Shown here piece by piece: positions 7,016 to 14,272 of a stretch of 49,727 bases of DNA (position 1 is its first letter; every line of letters starts with the position of its first letter). The stretch spans positions 1 to 49,727 of the forward strand of contig NZ_QXQP01000011.1 in assembly GCF_003660265.1 (NCBI RefSeq), written 5' to 3'. A model generated the notes under the pieces. That model ran no database searches. It had not been told where the DNA came from and worked only from the letters and a program-made list of their open reading frames with translations. The position numbers and the translations under genes were made by a program. Source of the DNA: Helicobacter mehlei (GTDB lineage Bacteria; Campylobacterota; Campylobacteria; Campylobacterales; Helicobacteraceae).

Positions 7016-9541
7016 TTAATTGAGATGAGTCGCTTTATTGGCATCTAGGCGGATGATTTTCTCTGCCCAAACCAATTCGCCCTTATTGTTGAAAACGCCG
7101 ATTTTAAGCGTGCTCATATCCTGAGCGCAAATTTTAAGCACATGGTCTGGGTAGGGGCGATCCAAACTCACTACACATCTTGTTGTTTGGCTGGCTGGGA
7201 GATTTCTCCCCTCAGCAAAGGCACTCGCCTTATCCGTGTAGCGGAATTCCACCTCTTGATAAGAGCCCAAATGATCCAACTCCACCCACTCCCCGATCTT
7301 GATTCGATCGCGGTGCAATTTGGGCTCAAAACGCCTTCTGCGTTCAAAGCCGATGTGGTATTTAAAGACAGGGGCTGTTTCCTCCCGCACAATCCGAATA
7401 CCCCCTTTGTTGCGCTCACGCCCCTCCAAAAGCCCAAAGACCACCCCCGTTTTACAGGTTACGCGGTGTGAAGAATGGATCGCTCCACCATGTATGGGGT
7501 GCATGGGGTTTTCTTTTTTGATGATTTCATCTGCCTCAGGCGTACCCAGAGGGGGCCAGAGTTCAAAATCCATATCCGGCATCTCTTCCCCGCGTTTGCT
7601 AAGTTGGGTGTTTTTATAGGCTTGGTACTTTTCTTTTACCTTTTCAATGTGCTCTAAGAAAATAGATTTGAGCAAGGGGGAGCGGCTCGCATTCCCCCCT
7701 AAGAAAATGTGCAATTTTGTCATGCCCTCTAGTTTCTCATCCAAGAGTCGCAAGCTTGTGAAGAAGTTTTCCACCCCATCCTCAATCTCTCTTCTTAGAA
7801 TGGCAAGCAGATGGGGATAGTTGATGGCTAGGTTAATGTCCCTATCCTCACCAAGCGCATCTTTTAAAGTGATGACTGGTTCTATTTTGCTCGTTTCTTG
7901 TTCTTGTAGCTCTTGATCCTCTTTTTGCAAATCTTCCGCACTCAAGTTTTCTACAAAGGGACGCAACAGGCTTACCAAATCTTGTAAATTGCGCCTACCC
8001 TCACGGGGAGCTAGAGTGATGAGATCGCCTAAGGGGGCAATGTTGAAACGCGCCGGGTCGTAATTGGGGGCTACAAAGGGGATTTTGTGTCCGCGCATCT
8101 GCTCTAGGTGATCCTCTTGAATGTAGAGTTCATAGGCTAGAAGTTCTAATAAATTCTCGCCCCCTAGCCAACGCATACCATCATGGGTTGTAAAGGGGTG
8201 GAGATCAAATTCATGGTTGGGATCACCGCTCTCTTTAAAAATCCCAAAATCAAAATCGGTTGTCCCGCCCCCAAAGTCAAAAATCCCATAGTAAATGCCC
8301 TTTTGATCCACTTTGTCATAAAACCCAAATTCTTGCAACGCGCTGATCGCATAGGCAGCCGGTTCGCTCAGGGTCAAACGCACCTGCAATTGATTTTCAT
8401 CCAAGCCAGCAGGAAGAGATTTTCTCAAACCCTTTTCAAAACTCTCGCGGATTTTTAATGCCTGTTCCTCCTCGTACTTGACCGGGTAAGAGAGGAAGTA
8501 TTTTAAATACACCCCCCTATTCATGTTGTTGATGTAGCGTCCTAACAGATAGGCGTAAAATTCCACCGGATTATTAAAATCACAATCCATAAAACCCTTC
8601 AAGCTCACTTCATACCCTTGTTCATCGTTGAAACGGATATTGTGATCTGCCGCGCCTGCCCATTGCTTGAGTTTGTAAAAAAAGCGGTAATAGTCATTCC
8701 CCTTGGCCTTTTTAAACTCTTCAAAAGCCCCGTGGGAAACCCCCAGATCGGCAAGTTCTGTAAAGGGGCGGTGTTCAAGTGCACCATAGTCCTCTAAAAA
8801 CTTTTGGTGGTGTCTAAACTCGATAATGGTGGGGTTTTCAAACTCCCGATCACCCAAATTCCCTAGATTTTGTTCTGCGCCAATGGAGAGCAAGGTGGGG
8901 TTGCCATCTTCTAAGTAAGCTGCAATGGTGTGTTTAGTGCCAAAGTCAATGGCGACCTCTCCGGGTTTAATATCTCCCTTAGGGGTTCTGACATTCAAAC
9001 GCGCATCAAATTTAAAACACAACTTCTTACCCTTGAACCCATCTTCCCTAGGGTAGAGGTCCCAATGCCCCTCGTTAAGATCATCTAGCAGGGTTTGCAC
9101 ATAGGGTTCAATGCCAATGGCTACATGGTCAATCTTGAGCAACCAAGGGCGTAAATCCTCCATTTTAATATGTAATTGGCTATCTTGCAACAATGCTTCA
9201 AACTCTCTAATCCAGCGTGCCGGAATAAAGGGCTTTTGGTTGCTAGAAACCAAAACAGATAATTCCTGCAGGTATTCCAAAAATTGCGGGGATCGCACAC
9301 AAGAATCATCGGGCTTGAGATAACGCACGCGTCTAGCCACTGCCAACAAACGCTCTTGGTCTTTGGCAGGGAGAGTTGCAATCTTGCCCTCAAAACCATC
9401 TAATTTCCTTTGGACATCGGCTAAAATCTCTTTGGCTTTCTCATTGCCCTTTTTCTCTAAATCCCGTAGTTTTTTGGCTAAAGGGTGTCTTTCAGCAAGG
9501 GTTAATTCTTCAATGCTGGTTTTGTCTCTTTGTTCTTCCAT
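7016..9541 (-). CDS. Hsp70-like ATPase with long N-terminal extension
   Basis: 841 residues from ATG 9541, which has AAAGGA well placed; the longer frame to 9631 lacks a ribosome site. The actin/Hsp70 ATPase core is clear: phosphate-1 AIDFGTKHT (~197-205), phosphate-2 FDFGGGTTDFDFG (~421-433), and adenosine motif GGNASRSP (~615-622). DnaK lacks the ~195-residue helical N-terminal extension, and the C-terminal ~170 residues (from ~670) are mostly beta and not a standard DnaK substrate domain with helical lid. It is therefore a specialised Hsp70, not the housekeeping DnaK. The upstream gene encodes a GrpE-like protein, a likely dedicated nucleotide-exchange factor. A role in preparing or powering export of the WXG/nuclease proteins is inferred from the operon. 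Confidence 0.88.
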   Translation of the reverse strand: MEEQRDKTSIEELTLAERHPLAKKLRDLEKKGNEKAKEILADVQRKLDGFEGKIATLPAKDQERLLAVARRVRYLKPDDSCVRSPQFLEYLQELSVLVSSNQKPFIPARWIREFEALLQDSQLHIKMEDLRPWLLKIDHVAIGIEPYVQTLLDDLNEGHWDLYPREDGFKGKKLCFKFDARLNVRTPKGDIKPGEVAIDFGTKHTIAAYLEDGNPTLLSIGAEQNLGNLGDREFENPTIIEFRHHQKFLEDYGALEHRPFTELADLGVSHGAFEEFKKAKGNDYYRFFYKLKQWAGAADHNIRFNDEQGYEVSLKGFMDCDFNNPVEFYAYLLGRYINNMNRGVYLKYFLSYPVKYEEEQALKIRESFEKGLRKSLPAGLDENQLQVRLTLSEPAAYAISALQEFGFYDKVDQKGIYYGIFDFGGGTTDFDFGIFKESGDPNHEFDLHPFTTHDGMRWLGGENLLELLAYELYIQEDHLEQMRGHKIPFVAPNYDPARFNIAPLGDLITLAPREGRRNLQDLVSLLRPFVENLSAEDLQKEDQELQEQETSKIEPVITLKDALGEDRDINLAINYPHLLAILRREIEDGVENFFTSLRLLDEKLEGMTKLHIFLGGNASRSPLLKSIFLEHIEKVKEKYQAYKNTQLSKRGEEMPDMDFELWPPLGTPEADEIIKKENPMHPIHGGAIHSSHRVTCKTGVVFGLLEGRERNKGGIRIVREETAPVFKYHIGFERRRRFEPKLHRDRIKIGEWVELDHLGSYQEVEFRYTDKASAFAEGRNLPASQTTRCVVSLDRPYPDHVLKICAQDMSTLKIGVFNNKGELVWAEKIIRLDANKATHLN

Positions 9542-9627
9542 GCTTTTTCCTTTCTTAATGGGGGTTGGAACTTTTGCACACAAATGCGCACATAAAAACG
9601 CCCGCACACGCGCTAAAACGCCCGCGA

Positions 9628-10800
9628 TCACTGCGTTTCAACTAAGCTATATGCCACGGTGCTACCACCTATTTGGTAGCCTTGAAAGATAACCTTACAA
9701 ACCTTGCCCTGCTTATTGCCCTTGCCCAATATCTCGCATTTTGCGGGGTTGTATCCATCGCCCTCTTTAATCGCTAGTCTTTGCAAACCAAGCAAATCTT
9801 GCAAAATCGCAAAGAGACGTTCAAAATAGTTACTCCAAATTGGCGCATCCGCTGTTTTCTCTTTAATGGACTTGAGAGTGTTCTCGGCTACCTTTTTCAT
9901 CAGATTTTTAGGGGCTTTATAAATCTCGCTGAGCAAATCCCCGGGCGTATTTGCCACAAGCCCCAAATTAGGGTGTTCTTGGGCAAGTTTTAAAAGCTCT
10001 TGGTAAGGCTCAAAGCCTTTGAGTGTAGCCATTTGGGTCTCTAAATTTGTTATTTGCTCACCTAGCTCTTTTTCTTTTTGTAGTGCCGTTCGCTCTAGTT
10101 GGTCTTTTTCCTGCCCCAAATCCTCCAATTTCCTGCCCAAGTTCTCTACTTCTTTCTCCTCGACTTTTAATTTCTCGTCTAAGTCCGTTACTTTTTGCTT
10201 TTTATCTTCCAGTTCGCCCTGTAAGCCCAGTATTTTGTTTTCCTGCAAATCCTTTATTGTTGCGTTCTTTTCTCCTAGCTCCGTCTCTAGTTTTGTGTAT
10301 TTTGCCTTCAAACCCTCAGTATCTCCAAGCTCTTTTTCTAGCCTTTTGACCTGTTGTTGCAGTGTTTTAACTGCTTTTTGTATTTCGATAACCACTTTCC
10401 CAAGCTCTTTGGGGGTGAGTTTGTCCTTTTTATCCTTGCCCATGTCCATGTCCTCTAGGTTTAGTTCTAAATCCGACGCGAGGCGATATAACTCTCTTTC
10501 AAGTCCGCTCAAGCCCTCTTGTTGTTCGGAGTGGGGTTTTTGCGCTACAAGGCTTTCAATTTGTTTTGTGGGTGTTAGTTGCGGGTCAGGGGGTGTTAAG
10601 CCAAGATGTGGGCATAGAGAAACTGCCCATTCAAGTACGCTTTTTAGCTGGTTTTGGAGATTTTCAGAGTATTTGTTGGTGCTGGCGAGCTCTCTTTGAA
10701 GGTGATCATATTCTGATGTGGCTTTGTAAGAAGACTCTTGAGCGGGGTTGTGGTGTGCAGGTGGATAAGATTTAGAGTAGTGATCTACCCCCCCCCTCAA
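9628..10800 (-). CDS. Coiled-coil protein with GrpE-like C-terminal domain (phase-variable)
   Basis: 390 residues in the main frame. After a polar N-terminus, residues ~100-270 form a long coiled coil (KVTDLDEKLKVEEKEVENLG). The last ~60 residues resemble the GrpE beta domain: EGDGYNPAKCEILG followed by GKVCKVIFQGYQIGGSTVAY, like GrpE's VxExLQKGYxLxGRVLRPA. A long coil plus beta domain is GrpE architecture, and the next gene is an Hsp70, so a nucleotide-exchange role is likely. The start shown is TTG within the approach to a G9 tract and has no ribosome site. The real start is probably ATG 10900 (AAAGGA, good spacing), whose frame is thrown off by the tract: 8 or 11 Gs would join them. As read, the gene is OFF or poorly expressed. 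Confidence 0.85.
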   Translation of the reverse strand: MRGGVDHYSKSYPPAHHNPAQESSYKATSEYDHLQRELASTNKYSENLQNQLKSVLEWAVSLCPHLGLTPPDPQLTPTKQIESLVAQKPHSEQQEGLSGLERELYRLASDLELNLEDMDMGKDKKDKLTPKELGKVVIEIQKAVKTLQQQVKRLEKELGDTEGLKAKYTKLETELGEKNATIKDLQENKILGLQGELEDKKQKVTDLDEKLKVEEKEVENLGRKLEDLGQEKDQLERTALQKEKELGEQITNLETQMATLKGFEPYQELLKLAQEHPNLGLVANTPGDLLSEIYKAPKNLMKKVAENTLKSIKEKTADAPIWSNYFERLFAILQDLLGLQRLAIKEGDGYNPAKCEILGKGNKQGKVCKVIFQGYQIGGSTVAYSLVETQ

Positions 10801-10900
10801 CTTTAAAGCCCAAGTCTTTTAAACCATTGATGGATAAATTCTTAATCGTCAAGTTCTCGATAGTCAAGTTCTCGATAGTTAAACTGCCACAGGTATGCAT
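10772..10900 (-). CDS. 5' end of the GrpE-like gene, out of frame at the G9 tract
   Basis: 42 codons from ATG 10900, which has AAAGGA six to seven bases upstream, the best start signal in this region. The protein reads a small repeat (LTIENLTIENLTIKNLSI), passes through the poly-G tract as Glu-Gly-Gly-Gly, and stops at 10772. With one G fewer, or two more, the frame joins the 390-residue ORF. I interpret it as the true N-terminus of the GrpE-like protein in the OFF phase. Confidence 0.7.
   Translation of the reverse strand: MHTCGSLTIENLTIENLTIKNLSINGLKDLGFKVEGGGRSLL
10788..10796 (-). repeat. G9 homopolymer, candidate phase-variation tract
   Basis: Nine consecutive G residues on the coding strand (C9 on plus), placed between the ribosome-site-bearing ATG 10900 and the body of the GrpE-like gene. 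The upstream and downstream frames join at 8 or 11 residues. Poly-G/C tracts near 5' ends are the classic slipped-strand switch of Helicobacter, and H. pylori HP0058, at the corresponding place as I recall, is listed among phase-variable genes. Confidence 0.88.
10848..10877 (-). repeat. Two tandem 15-bp repeats
   Basis: GTCAAGTTCTCGATA occurs twice head to tail (10848-10862 and 10863-10877), with a third degenerate copy just below. It encodes the repeating LTIEN unit at the N-terminus of the GrpE-like protein. Copy-number changes would be in frame. Confidence 0.85.
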
Positions 10901-10919
10901 GCAATTCCTTTATGTTTGG

Positions 10920-10977
10920 GCAAAACAAAGCCCCCCTAAAAAGGGGTAGCATTGTCCCTTCTTTAGGGGAGATGCTA
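10920..10977 (-). terminator. Tandem hairpins upstream of the type VII-like operon
   Basis: Two inverted repeats occur in series: TAGCAT...ATGCTA with an inner CCC/GGG (10947-10977), then CCCCT..AGGGG (10933-10946) followed on the minus strand by a T-rich stretch (CTTTGTTTT). They probably end the minus-strand Hof/ABC operon and separate it from the next operon. They could also attenuate read-through into it. Confidence 0.55.
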
Positions 10978-11064
10978 ATCTCATTTGTCTTAAAAAACAC
11001 TTAACAAATCATGCACCCACGCCCTACCTTTGGGCGCAAAAAGAGAGTTTTTAAGAGACTAACC

Positions 11065-11373
11065 CTAACCTTGTGCCTTAGAGTGTGCCATCTCTTGGGC
11101 TTGGTTGGCGTTGTCGCAATCTTGCTTAAAAGAGTCGCTGATGTAATTGATCTTGTTTGTGGAAGTGAAAGCCTCATGGCATCTTTGGAGCATGCGTTTT
11201 CTGGATTTGGGGTGTTTGAGGTAGTGTTCCACAGAATGGACAAGGCTAAAATGGAATTCCATAGGGGCTAGGCGCTCATCGGGCGTGCCCATGCAATCTG
11301 AACTGCAATAACCACTTTGGGCGTGCAAAACCCCCACAAAAACAAGGGAGAACAATATGGTTAGAGATTTCAT
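11065..11373 (-). CDS. Small secreted protein
   Basis: 102 residues beginning with a clear signal peptide (MKSLTILFSLVFVGVLHAQS, cleavage expected after LHA or HAQ). The mature part has four cysteines (GYCSSDC near the N-terminus, RCHEAF and QDCDNA later), which could form two disulfides in the periplasm. AAAGGA precedes the ATG. It lies 15 bases after the ABC permease gene and is probably the last gene of that operon. I do not recognise the family. Confidence 0.75.
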   Translation of the reverse strand: MKSLTILFSLVFVGVLHAQSGYCSSDCMGTPDERLAPMEFHFSLVHSVEHYLKHPKSRKRMLQRCHEAFTSTNKINYISDSFKQDCDNANQAQEMAHSKAQG

Positions 11374-11388
11374 GGAAAATCCTTTCTC

Positions 11389-12162
11389 TTATTCTAATTC
11401 TAATTTATTGACAATCAGCCAACGAATCGCCCAGTAAAGCCCCAAGATTTTTAAAAACTCCGTGCCTAAAAAGATCGCTTTAATGGTGGTGGAGCTAAAG
11501 GGGCTATAAAAATTATAATAAAAAGCCATGTAGCCATCGGGCAAGACAAAATGTGAGGAATGGCTCAACAGATAGTGTTGCAAGATTTTAGAGGGGATTT
11601 CTAGCACGAGACTAAGCCCAATAAAGATCACCAAACCGGTCAGTTTGGGGAAGCGTTTGAATTTGCCCGTGTGTAGGAGGCTTAGGGTTAATAAAAACTT
11701 GAGGTATAAGAGTATGTAAAAAAGCAAGGATAACAAAATACTGGTGATAAACATCTTCTTGTCATCAATGGATAACCAAAGCCCATGTTTGGAATTTGGT
11801 ACGTGCAAAACATAGGAGAGCCAAAAGGCAACGGGAATGCATGTGAGGCTTAGGATCACCCAAAAAAGATTGATGGCGATTTTGGGTAATAAAATACGAT
11901 CCACTCCCAAAGGTAGGCTAAAGGTCAAATAGCCCTCCTTGCCAAATAGCTTTTGTTGGGTGGAACGCAGGGTCGCCATGAAAATAAACACCACCAATAC
12001 CAAGCTCCCCAAAAAGAGCAAAAAATTTTGGAGTAAAAAAATGATGGGATCATGCCCTTGTTGCATGTTGGCTAGAAAAACCCAGCAGATCACCAAAAAG
12101 ATATTCATGCCCACAATGGGGATATAACTTTCCAAAAAGTCATGTTTAAAAATTTGGATCAT
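11389..12162 (-). CDS. ABC transporter permease
   Basis: 257 residues with about six hydrophobic segments: ~15-35 (IVGMNIFLVICWVFLANM), ~45-66, ~95-118, ~137-160, ~175-195 and ~225-245. This is the layout of ABC-2/YtrC-type permeases. The ATG overlaps the stop of the ATPase gene (ATGA), so the two subunits are translationally coupled. The substrate is unknown; drug or bacteriocin self-protection exporters have this architecture, as do systems handling envelope stress. Confidence 0.8.
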   Translation of the reverse strand: MIQIFKHDFLESYIPIVGMNIFLVICWVFLANMQQGHDPIIFLLQNFLLFLGSLVLVVFIFMATLRSTQQKLFGKEGYLTFSLPLGVDRILLPKIAINLFWVILSLTCIPVAFWLSYVLHVPNSKHGLWLSIDDKKMFITSILLSLLFYILLYLKFLLTLSLLHTGKFKRFPKLTGLVIFIGLSLVLEIPSKILQHYLLSHSSHFVLPDGYMAFYYNFYSPFSSTTIKAIFLGTEFLKILGLYWAIRWLIVNKLELE

Positions 12163-12842
12163 TTCAAATACTCCTTATAGGCACGCTCCAAGCTTCCATA
12201 TTCGCCTTTAAGAGTCGCTACACGATCAAAGGCGATGATCTTGCCTTGTTTAATAAAAATCGCCCAATCCAAGTGATCTTGCACATCTAAAACCAAATGG
12301 GTGGAGAGTAAGATCGTGGCGTTATCTTGGCACTCAGCGATGATCAAGTCTAAGATTTCTTGCCGTGCGATGGGATCAACTCCGCCTAAGGGCTCATCAA
12401 AGATAAAGAGTCTAGCCCTTCTAGAGAGGGTGAGCAGGAGTTGGAGTTTTTCTTTTGTGCCCTTAGAGAGTGCTTTAAAGGGCTGTTTTAAGGGGATTTG
12501 GAAGCGATCCAATAGTTCTAAGGCTTTTTGGTGATCAAAGTCGCTAAAAAAGTCCTTGTAGAGTTGTAGCATTTGCAAAGCCTTATAGCTTTGGGGGTAA
12601 CAATCTTGATCGGGCAGGTAGGCGGTGATCTTTTTGGTCTCTATGCCAATGGGGTAGTTGTCAATACGCACTTGACCTTGGTAGTTTTTAAGCATGCCCG
12701 TTAGGATTTTAATCAAGGTGGTTTTGCCCGCACCATTGGGACCTAATAATCCGATGGTTTGTGCGTTAGGGATTTGCAAATGCACGCCATTTAAAGCCAC
12801 ATGATGCCCGTAAAATTTGCTTAAATTTTCAATGCTGATCAT
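12159..12842 (-). CDS. ABC transporter ATP-binding protein
   Basis: 227 residues, one nucleotide-binding domain. Walker A is GPNGAGKTT, the Q-loop region is AYLPDQDCYP, the signature is LSKGTKEK (unusual in place of LSGGQ), Walker B is LFIFDEPLGGVDP, and the switch His is in LLSTHLV. The LSKGT signature and short length are typical of YtrB/CcmA-like exporters of the ABC-2 type. It starts directly after the Hof-like gene and overlaps the permease gene, so the three form one unit. Confidence 0.9.
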   Translation of the reverse strand: MISIENLSKFYGHHVALNGVHLQIPNAQTIGLLGPNGAGKTTLIKILTGMLKNYQGQVRIDNYPIGIETKKITAYLPDQDCYPQSYKALQMLQLYKDFFSDFDHQKALELLDRFQIPLKQPFKALSKGTKEKLQLLLTLSRRARLFIFDEPLGGVDPIARQEILDLIIAECQDNATILLSTHLVLDVQDHLDWAIFIKQGKIIAFDRVATLKGEYGSLERAYKEYLK

Positions 12843-12844
12843 GG

Positions 12845-14074
12845 TTAGTAGGAAAACTTGGTGAAGAGCACCAAAGAAGAATTACCAATATTGCTCACCG
12901 CCTTAGAGGAGTAGGAATAGACATACCCGATCCCAGCATCCAAAGTCATCTCCTTATAATTCCATATTTTATAATTTGTCATCAAAGAATACTCCTGATA
13001 ATCCCCCCATGCGATCATCGCATCGATGCGCACCCTCTTAGTCTTCATGCCCCCGAAGACATAGCCTGTCATGGTGGCGTTGGCAAAATAAATAGCGGGC
13101 ACACCAATTGAGTTGATTCCCCGCCCATAAAACTTGGTTTTGTCATTAAAGGACCAAAAATAACCCTTTTTATTAGGGGCAGGGACAGCGTAAAAACCCA
13201 ACCCAAAGTTAAAGATTTTGTATAAGAAGGTCTGATCGATCATAAACAAGCCGGCTTCATTGTTGCCCACGATCGCATCTGTATCGCCATGTTGGTAAAT
13301 TCCATGCAGAATAGTAAAGGATTTAAAGCCTTTGGGCAAGCTGGCTTGGTATTGGAACTTACCCCCCACTTGGAACAAGACTCCCCTAGTGGGTAAAGGG
13401 AGTTTTGAATCGATCAAGATAAAGGGGGCAACACTAAAGCCCTTGTGCTCATAGCCCATGCCAAAAGCCACCACTTCTCCCCCCACATATTTTTTCTTAG
13501 AAACGGGATCATAGGAAGCAAGGGCATTGATACCCGTAGCGATTCGCGCACCTTGTAAATCATTACCCTGATAACCATTATAGAGCATGGAGTCCATAAA
13601 AATGCCCCAATAGCGGAAATCATTGCGGTGGATAAATAGGCTCGCCCCCTGAATATTGCCCTGAATCCAATCAAAGCCTACAAAATTGGAGTTAAAACGC
13701 CCAATGGCAAATTTAAGCCGCTTGGTGTCGTATTTGACATAGGCATCTGAAATATCACCCATGCTCAAATAAGGGCGCATGTTGCTCTCTGCACTCCCTA
13801 AGACATTCCCAATGCTCACAATGGGTTGGAATTTTTTATTGCGGCTATAGACATTCCATGCCCCAATCGCCCCAATCCCAAATGCCCAACCATTATTAAA
13901 AGAAAAATTCGTGCCCACACGCGCATCAAAGCCCACATAGCTATGAGCCGAGCGTTGCAACCCTTGATTGTAGATCATGCCCAAATACCCGAAAGGATCG
14001 AGGGTGATCTTAGTGCCCACAAGGGGTAAAACTAAGAAAAAAATACTAAAAAAGCCACGCAAAAGCCACCGCAT
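12845..14074 (-). CDS. Hof-type outer membrane beta-barrel protein
   Basis: About 409 residues with a signal peptide (LLRGFFSIFFLVLPLVG) and alternating aromatic strands throughout (FGMGYEHKGFSVAPF; FNFGLGFYAVP), ending in the barrel signature VLFTKFSY with an aromatic final residue. This fits the Helicobacter Hof family of outer membrane proteins or porins. The exact Hof letter cannot be assigned by eye. ATG 14074 is chosen over GTG 14080. It appears to head an operon with the ABC genes and the small secreted protein. Confidence 0.8.
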   Translation of the reverse strand: MRWLLRGFFSIFFLVLPLVGTKITLDPFGYLGMIYNQGLQRSAHSYVGFDARVGTNFSFNNGWAFGIGAIGAWNVYSRNKKFQPIVSIGNVLGSAESNMRPYLSMGDISDAYVKYDTKRLKFAIGRFNSNFVGFDWIQGNIQGASLFIHRNDFRYWGIFMDSMLYNGYQGNDLQGARIATGINALASYDPVSKKKYVGGEVVAFGMGYEHKGFSVAPFILIDSKLPLPTRGVLFQVGGKFQYQASLPKGFKSFTILHGIYQHGDTDAIVGNNEAGLFMIDQTFLYKIFNFGLGFYAVPAPNKKGYFWSFNDKTKFYGRGINSIGVPAIYFANATMTGYVFGGMKTKRVRIDAMIAWGDYQEYSLMTNYKIWNYKEMTLDAGIGYVYSYSSKAVSNIGNSSLVLFTKFSY

Positions 14075-14211
14075 AGACACCCGCTAAAAAAAATGCCCCC
14101 ATTATATCTAAAAGTGATTAAAATAGCCCAAATAGGGCGGGTGCTGGGCTTTATTTTATTTTATTATTCAAATTTTTCAAGATATTAACAATCCAAAAAT
14201 GGCATTTGTTG

Positions 14212-14217
14212 TATAAT
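14212..14217 (+). promoter_or_regulatory. -10 element for the chemoreceptor gene
   Basis: TATAAT lies about 55 bases before the GTG start, in a very AT-rich stretch with phased A/T runs and no good -35 box. That is how sigma-80 promoters of Helicobacter/Campylobacter usually look. Confidence 0.6.
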
Positions 14218-14272
14218 TTACCTCTTTGTTAAGGGTTTGCAAAAGGAGGGAGATATAACATAAGGGGATTTT

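Noticed and set aside
7142-7657. Three plus-strand ORFs opposite the Hsp70-like gene
   Set aside because: They are antisense to a strongly conserved protein and have no recognisable domains.
10019-10699. Ser/Phe/Cys-rich plus-strand ORF of 226 codons
   Set aside because: It is the complement of the coiled-coil Glu/Lys-rich region of the GrpE-like gene; composition explains the long open frame.
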